From the NCBI GenBank assembly GCA_902497035.1, contig CABVDL010000051.1, positions 1-17,836 on the forward strand: a stretch of 17,836 bases of DNA, in the 5' to 3' direction. The DNA is from an uncultured Prevotella sp. (GTDB lineage Bacteria > Bacteroidota > Bacteroidia > Bacteroidales > Bacteroidaceae). This document shows, piece by piece, positions 13,696 through 17,836 of this stretch (position 1 is its first letter; every line of letters starts with the position of its first letter). The notes beneath the pieces are model-generated. The model saw only the letters and a program-made list of their open reading frames with translations. It had not been told where the DNA came from and ran no database searches. The position numbers and the translations under genes were made by a program.

Positions 13696-14343
13696 ATGGC
13701 AGTAGGAAAAAGCAAACAGAAGAAGATGAATGTCCGCGTGGACTTCACTCCTATGGTTGACATGATGATGCTTCTTATCACGTTCTTCATGCTTTGTACT
13801 TCTCTGGCCAAACCCCAGACAATGGAACTGAGTATGCCGAGTAACGATAAGAACCTTACAGACCAGGACAAGACCGTAACAAAGGAGTCTTATACGCTGA
13901 CTTTCTATTGTACGGCCGACAACCAGCTCTACTATGTGGCCGGACAGGTAAAGCCCGAAAATCCCAAGTGTCTTGTGAAGACTTCATGGGGTACGAAGGG
14001 TATTCGCTCTGTCATTTTCAATCACCAGACCGAGGACGGCACGCAGCCTGCCAAGGACGTGATGGAGGCAAAGGCAAAACTGGATAAGGAGAAAGATGAC
14101 CCTAATCACAAGATGCCGGACTCTATCTATGACCAGCGGCTTGCCCAAATCAAGGCCGGTATTATCGATGGTCGTCGAATCAACACACTGACCATTATCA
14201 TCAAGGCTACTGACAATGCTTCGTACAAGAACCTTGTTGATGTTCTGGACGAGATGCAGATTTGCTCTATCGGTAAATACGTGATTGACAAGATTAATGA
14301 TAATGACCTGAAGCTCCTCAAGGAGAACAACGTCAAGCTATAA
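13696..14343 (+). CDS. exbD: ExbD/TolR-family biopolymer transport protein, copy 2
   Basis: This is a second ExbD of 215 aa. Its N-terminal helix DFTPMVDMMMLLITFFML carries Asp22 at the proton-carrying position. Like copy 1 it has an enlarged periplasmic region; here a charged insertion (AKAKLDKEKDDPNHKMPDSI) precedes INTLTIIIKATDNASYKNLVDVLDEM (two pieces: INTLTIIIKATDNASYKN, LVDVLDEM), the family's C-terminal domain. Two different ExbDs per channel would allow a heterodimer in the ExbB pore. It starts 3 bp after copy 1 and tonB follows after 28 bp. Confidence 0.92.
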   Translation: MAVGKSKQKKMNVRVDFTPMVDMMMLLITFFMLCTSLAKPQTMELSMPSNDKNLTDQDKTVTKESYTLTFYCTADNQLYYVAGQVKPENPKCLVKTSWGTKGIRSVIFNHQTEDGTQPAKDVMEAKAKLDKEKDDPNHKMPDSIYDQRLAQIKAGIIDGRRINTLTIIIKATDNASYKNLVDVLDEMQICSIGKYVIDKINDNDLKLLKENNVKL

Positions 14344-14371
14344 GGTATCACTAAACAAGAAAGGTTAAAAA

Positions 14372-15217
14372 ATGGCAAATATTGATTTAACAAGAGATGG
14401 TTGGTGTGACCTTATATTTGAAGGACGTAATAAAGCCTACGGTGCCTACAAGCTCCGTAAGGGGACTCCCTCGAGAAATATCAAGGCCATTGTGACTATC
14501 GCTGTTCTTGCGGCCATTCTGATTATCGGTTTCTGGTTGAAGACCAGATATGACGAGTATCAGTTGGCTCATGCTATGAATGATGCTGTAACCGAACTTT
14601 CCACGCTCAACCAACCTAAGAAAGAAAAGGCTAAGGTTCAGCGTAAGGTTGAGGTAGAGCAGAAGAAAGAGGTGGTTAAAGAGGTTAAGTCTTCAATCAA
14701 GTTCACCGCTCCTGTCATCAAGAAGGATAATGAGGTGAAGCCTGAGGAAGAGATGAAGACCCAAGACCAGCTTATGCAGACCAACACTGCTATCGGTGCA
14801 CTCGATGTAAAGGGTAACTCCGATGCCGGTGAGGTGCTTAAGGTTACTCAGCGTGTTGCTGACGAGCCTGTAAAGGCAGAGCCCAAGCCTGAGGTTGAGA
14901 ACAAGGTGTTCGATGTCGTAGAACAGATGCCTTCGTTCCCCGGCGGCCAGGCTGCTTTGATGAAGTACCTCAACGAAAACATCAAGTATCCTGTCGTCGC
15001 ACAAGAGAATGGCGTGCAGGGACGTGTGGTTGTGTCGTTCGTGGTTGAGCGTGACGGAAGCATCACCGATGTGAACGTCGTGCGCTCCGTTGACCCCTCT
15101 CTTGACAGAGAAGCAGTTCGCGTTGTCAAGGGCATGCCTCACTGGATTCCCGGTAAGCAGAATGGTTCAGCTGTGCGTGTGAAATACAACGTGCCTGTAT
15201 CCTTCAGATTACAGTAA
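14372..15217 (+). CDS. tonB: TonB energy transducer
   Basis: TonB links the ExbB-ExbD motor to outer-membrane TonB-dependent transporters. The 281-aa protein has the Bacteroidetes N-terminal signature FEGRNKAYGAYKLR, a membrane anchor (about 36-57, AIVTIAVLAAILIIGFWL), a Lys/Glu/Val-rich periplasmic linker (KVQRKVEVEQKKEVVKEV) instead of the proline-rich one of E. coli, and a complete C-terminal TonB domain (about 185-281) with MPSFPGGQAALMKYL, KYPVVAQENGVQGRVVVSF and WIPGKQNGSAVRVKYNVPV. It completes the motor set and is followed by the PstS-like lipoprotein gene after 10 bp. Confidence 0.95.
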   Translation: MANIDLTRDGWCDLIFEGRNKAYGAYKLRKGTPSRNIKAIVTIAVLAAILIIGFWLKTRYDEYQLAHAMNDAVTELSTLNQPKKEKAKVQRKVEVEQKKEVVKEVKSSIKFTAPVIKKDNEVKPEEEMKTQDQLMQTNTAIGALDVKGNSDAGEVLKVTQRVADEPVKAEPKPEVENKVFDVVEQMPSFPGGQAALMKYLNENIKYPVVAQENGVQGRVVVSFVVERDGSITDVNVVRSVDPSLDREAVRVVKGMPHWIPGKQNGSAVRVKYNVPVSFRLQ

Positions 15218-15227
15218 TATTAGATTT

Positions 15228-16187
15228 ATGAAACTTACATCTTACATTTTCGTAGGATTAACATTGTCAGTCTGTCTTTGCTCTTCTTGTGGTAACAACA
15301 AGAAGAGCAAGGATGGAAGGACAGATACTTATTCATCAGGGGCGATTTCTTTCGTCTCTGATGAAAGTTTTAGTCCCATCATTGACGAGGAAAAGCAGGT
15401 TTTCGAGAACGATTACCCGCAGGCCAAGGTCACTCCAATTTATACCGATGAGTCAACAGCCATCAAGCAGCTGATGGCGGGCAAGACGTGGCTCGCTTTC
15501 ACGACACGTGACTTCCGGCCTTCAGAGATCCAGGCCTTACGTGCCAAGCAGTTTGTGCCACAGTCGGTAAAGATAGCGTACGATGCTTTGGCGCTTATTG
15601 TTAATAAGAGCAGTAATGATACCCTCATCTCTGCTACCGACTTCAAGAACATCATGTTGGGAAAGACTACCCGTTGGAATCAAATTTACAAGGGTTCAAA
15701 GGGTGGTGTCATCACAGTGGTCTTTGACAATCCTAAGTCAAGCACTGTGCATTGGGTAGAAGATTCTCTCCTTGGCGGCAAGGCCATTGTCAACCCGAAT
15801 GTGGTTGCAGTCAACAAGACCGCTGAGGTGATAGCATATGTTGAAAAGCATCCCGGTACCATTGGTATTATTGGCAACAACTGGCTTAACGACAAGCGTG
15901 ATACGACCAATCTCACCTTCAACAAGAACATCCGTGTGATGAGCGTGAGCAAAGTTCATCCTGCTACCGTGTCGAGTGGCCGTAAGCCGTACCAATATTA
16001 TATTTATAATGATGAGTATCCATTCATCCGTACCGTTTATGCTTTGGTCAATGACCCGCGTCAAGGACTTCCCTGGGGCTTTGCGCACTTCATTGAGGGG
16101 CCGAAAGGACAACGAATTGTGATGAAAGCCGGCCTGCTTCCTGTACTTGGGAACATTAACATCCGAGATGTTAACGTCGGACAATAA
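15228..16187 (+). CDS. PstS-like periplasmic substrate-binding lipoprotein
   Basis: This 319-aa lipoprotein (signal MKLTSYIFVGLTLSVCLCSSC, lipid Cys21) has a PstS-like periplasmic-binding fold. Matching segments are AISFVSDESFSPIIDEE near the N-terminus, YTDESTAIKQLMAGK, VKIAYDALALIVNK, ISATDFKNIMLGKTTRW (the PstS L..IF.G.I..W pattern), HPGTIGIIGNNWL and YPFIRTVYALVND. The ligand loop normally R..SGT in PstS reads NPKSSTVHW, lacking the Arg and Gly, so phosphate binding is uncertain. No pstCAB permease genes are next to it. The 10-bp gap to tonB implies co-transcription, which suggests a role with TonB-driven outer-membrane transport. I recall this gene order as common in Bacteroidales, but could not check it. 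No acidic surface-export signal follows the Cys, so a periplasmic location is likely. Confidence 0.8.
   Translation: MKLTSYIFVGLTLSVCLCSSCGNNKKSKDGRTDTYSSGAISFVSDESFSPIIDEEKQVFENDYPQAKVTPIYTDESTAIKQLMAGKTWLAFTTRDFRPSEIQALRAKQFVPQSVKIAYDALALIVNKSSNDTLISATDFKNIMLGKTTRWNQIYKGSKGGVITVVFDNPKSSTVHWVEDSLLGGKAIVNPNVVAVNKTAEVIAYVEKHPGTIGIIGNNWLNDKRDTTNLTFNKNIRVMSVSKVHPATVSSGRKPYQYYIYNDEYPFIRTVYALVNDPRQGLPWGFAHFIEGPKGQRIVMKAGLLPVLGNINIRDVNVGQ
16156..16174 (+). repeat. Perfect inverted repeat at the 3' end of the PstS-like gene
   Basis: TTAACATC-CGA-GATGTTAA is a perfect 8-bp stem with a 3-nt loop, 13 bases before the end of the coding region. No T-run follows. It could stabilise or attenuate the upstream message ahead of the 144-bp gap to the TPR gene, or be a coincidence of the codons for NINIRDVN. 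The 16188-16331 gap itself shows no TAnnTTTG promoter. Confidence 0.35.
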
Positions 16188-16331
16188 ATGATAAACAATT
16201 CATCTCGACAGAAACTTTTTATTCATACTAACGTCATGTTATAAACTTCGTGACAATTTCGTATCACGCTATGGCAGCTTGATTACGGTTGCTCCGATGT
16301 TCAAGAACAATTGGTTTAACTTTAAAACAAC

Positions 16332-17792
16332 ATGATTATGAGAACTTATAAATATCTTTTAGCAGGCGCTCTTCTTTTTGGAACCGTTGCGCCGGTGATG
16401 GCCCAGACGGACACGAAGGCCTTACAGTCTCAGGTAGAAGCTCTTGTAAAGGCAAAAGGCCCCGATTTTGAAAAGTCGGTGAAGCAGCTTTACAAGGATA
16501 ACAAGAAAGACCCCGAGGCACTTGTTGCCATAGGAAAGGCATTCTACAATGCCAAAGATCTGACCAATGCCGAGTCTTTTGCTGATTATGCATTGGCCAA
16601 GAACGGCAAATATGCGCCTGCTTTCTTGCTCAAGGGCGACATTTGCGTTTCTAAGGATGATGCAGGTGGTGCAGCAGAGAACTATCAGCAGGCCAAGTAT
16701 TTCGCACCCAAGGACCCCGAGGGATATTACAAATATGCCATGATTCTTCGTGGCCGTAGCCCTCAGGAGGCCGTTGACAACCTTGAGGAGCTGCGGACGC
16801 AGCGTCCTGACTATCCTGTGGATGCGCTTGCAGGCCGCATCTTCTACCAGTCGAGTGTACCCAACCGTTTCGAGAAGGCCGAGGAATATTACAACAAGAT
16901 TTCTGACCTTTCCAAGATGGAGGACGATGATATTACGAAGTATGCTATGACCGAGTTCCTTCTCGGCAAGCGTGACCGCAGCATCGAGGTGGCCAAGGCC
17001 GGTCTTCAGAAGGATCCCCGCCGTGCAGGCTGGAACCGTATAGTCTTCTGGAACTACACCGATAAGAAAGATCCTCAGAATGCCTTGGACTATGCCGACC
17101 GTCTGTTCAACAAGAGCGACAGCGCGCATATCACTGCCGACGACTATGCTTACTACGGCACTGCTCTTCAGCAGTCAAAGCGTTGGGACGAGGCTGTCGA
17201 TGCGTACAATAAGGCGCTTACAGAGCTTGCCTCTGACAAGAATGCCATCGTTCAGAAGCCGACGCTGCTGAAGAACCTCTCGGATGTCTATAACGAAAAG
17301 GGTGACTATGATAATGCCGTGAAGTATTTTGACGAGTCGCTTGAGGCTACCTCTAATCCCACCTCAAGGGATTATATGAGCCTTGGCAGTCTCTATGCAG
17401 AGATTGCTGCCAAGAAGACGCAGGCTGGTGACAAGGCCGGGGCAACGGCTGCCTATAAGAAAGCTGACGAGGTCTATGGCAAGACTGCGGAGAAGTTCCC
17501 CGAGCAGGCCAACTACTGCAACTACGTGCGCGGCAGCATCAACTCTGTTCTCGACCCTGAAAGCAAGCAAGGACTCGCCAAGCCTTTCTACAACGCTCTG
17601 ATTACCTCTTTGGAGAGCAAGGCTGACCTTACGAATAATGACAAGGCTATGCTCAAGGCCGCTTACTCTTACTTTATGGTTTATGAGTACAATGTGGCTA
17701 AGAACACTACTGCCTCTAAGGAGTGGGCCAAAAAGCTGTTGGGCATTGACCCGGAGAATGAGATGGCAAAGCAGGTGTCTAACCTGAAATAA
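16332..17792 (+). CDS. Exported tetratricopeptide-repeat protein
   Basis: The protein has 486 aa and its exact function is unknown. It starts with a signal peptide (MIMRTYKYLLAGALLFGTVAPVMAQ, split as MIMRTYKYLLAGALLF and GTVAPVMAQ; cleavage after MA is likely). An ATG at 16338 is an equally possible start. The rest is a helical solenoid of TPR units: PEALVAIGKAFYNAKDLTNA, APAFLLKGDICVSKDDAGG, PEGYYKYAMILRGR, KYAMTEFLLGKRDRSIEVAK, DYAYYGTALQQSKRWDEAVD and LLKNLSDVYNEKGDYDNAVK, with more toward the C-terminus. There is no membrane anchor or lipobox, so it is probably periplasmic and acts as a scaffold. It lies 144 bp after the PstS-like gene without a visible promoter, so it may be transcribed by read-through from the exbB operon; a role in organising the TonB system is inferred from position only. 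Confidence 0.85.
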   Translation: MIMRTYKYLLAGALLFGTVAPVMAQTDTKALQSQVEALVKAKGPDFEKSVKQLYKDNKKDPEALVAIGKAFYNAKDLTNAESFADYALAKNGKYAPAFLLKGDICVSKDDAGGAAENYQQAKYFAPKDPEGYYKYAMILRGRSPQEAVDNLEELRTQRPDYPVDALAGRIFYQSSVPNRFEKAEEYYNKISDLSKMEDDDITKYAMTEFLLGKRDRSIEVAKAGLQKDPRRAGWNRIVFWNYTDKKDPQNALDYADRLFNKSDSAHITADDYAYYGTALQQSKRWDEAVDAYNKALTELASDKNAIVQKPTLLKNLSDVYNEKGDYDNAVKYFDESLEATSNPTSRDYMSLGSLYAEIAAKKTQAGDKAGATAAYKKADEVYGKTAEKFPEQANYCNYVRGSINSVLDPESKQGLAKPFYNALITSLESKADLTNNDKAMLKAAYSYFMVYEYNVAKNTTASKEWAKKLLGIDPENEMAKQVSNLK

Positions 17793-17808
17793 TTTCTTTG
17801 GTTTTAGT

Positions 17809-17836
17809 GTAGTGGCCGGCCTCGTGCCGGCCACCA
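17809..17836. repeat. REP-like palindromic element, copy 2 (inverted relative to copy 1)
   Basis: GTGGCCGGC (17812-17820), loop CTCGT, GCCGGCCAC (17826-17834) is the same 9-bp stem as at 4131-4153. From 17809 to the window end, 27 of 28 positions match the reverse complement of copy 1. It begins 17 bp after the TPR stop and may serve as the end of that transcript; the element may continue beyond the window. Confidence 0.75.

Overview
The window looks like chromosomal DNA from a Bacteroidales bacterium, most likely Prevotella in the broad sense. The reasons are several promoters of the Bacteroidetes type (TTTG, about 20 bp, TAnnTTTG), A-rich leaders with few Shine-Dalgarno sites, a TonB with the Bacteroidetes N-terminal signature, paired large ExbD proteins, a ~635-aa LptF/G-type permease, a PiT transporter with a long cytoplasmic tail, and fairly GC-rich coding DNA. 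No transposase, phage, tRNA, rRNA or CRISPR was seen. All genes except one are on the + strand. This assignment rests on reading alone; no search was run.

Region 1 (1-5026) is a phosphate/polyphosphate block. An operon encodes a BspA-type leucine-rich-repeat protein with a lysine-rich tail, polyphosphate kinase (ppk1) and an exopolyphosphatase-like protein (ppx, overlapping ppk1 by 8 bp). Next comes a non-coding stretch of dispersed and tandem repeats (a REP-like hairpin and a 19-bp-unit array), then a convergent NlpE-like lipoprotein gene on the - strand.

Region 2 (5027-7360) is a PiT-family phosphate transporter fused to a helical cytoplasmic domain, ending in a strong hairpin terminator. 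The LRR-ppk1-ppx operon and the pit gene are both preceded by 11-bp-spaced TGTAACA direct repeats followed by a TAATTTTG -7 element. I read these as PhoB-type boxes. This would make polyphosphate synthesis, its hydrolysis and phosphate import one regulon.

Region 3 (7421-12009) is housekeeping: an LptF/LptG-family lipopolysaccharide-export permease, bifunctional ribBA, and an aspartate aminotransferase with its own consensus promoter.

Region 4 (12060-17792) is an envelope-energisation cluster: exbB, exbD, exbD, tonB, a PstS-like periplasmic-binding lipoprotein and an exported TPR protein. The window ends in a second, inverted copy of the REP-like hairpin seen at 4131-4153.

The most noteworthy signals are the two shared Pho-box-like promoters, the LRR/Lys-rich-tail protein that leads the polyphosphate operon, the 19-bp half-unit array whose right flank resembles the first 48 bases of the window, and the orphan PstS-like protein tied to TonB energisation.
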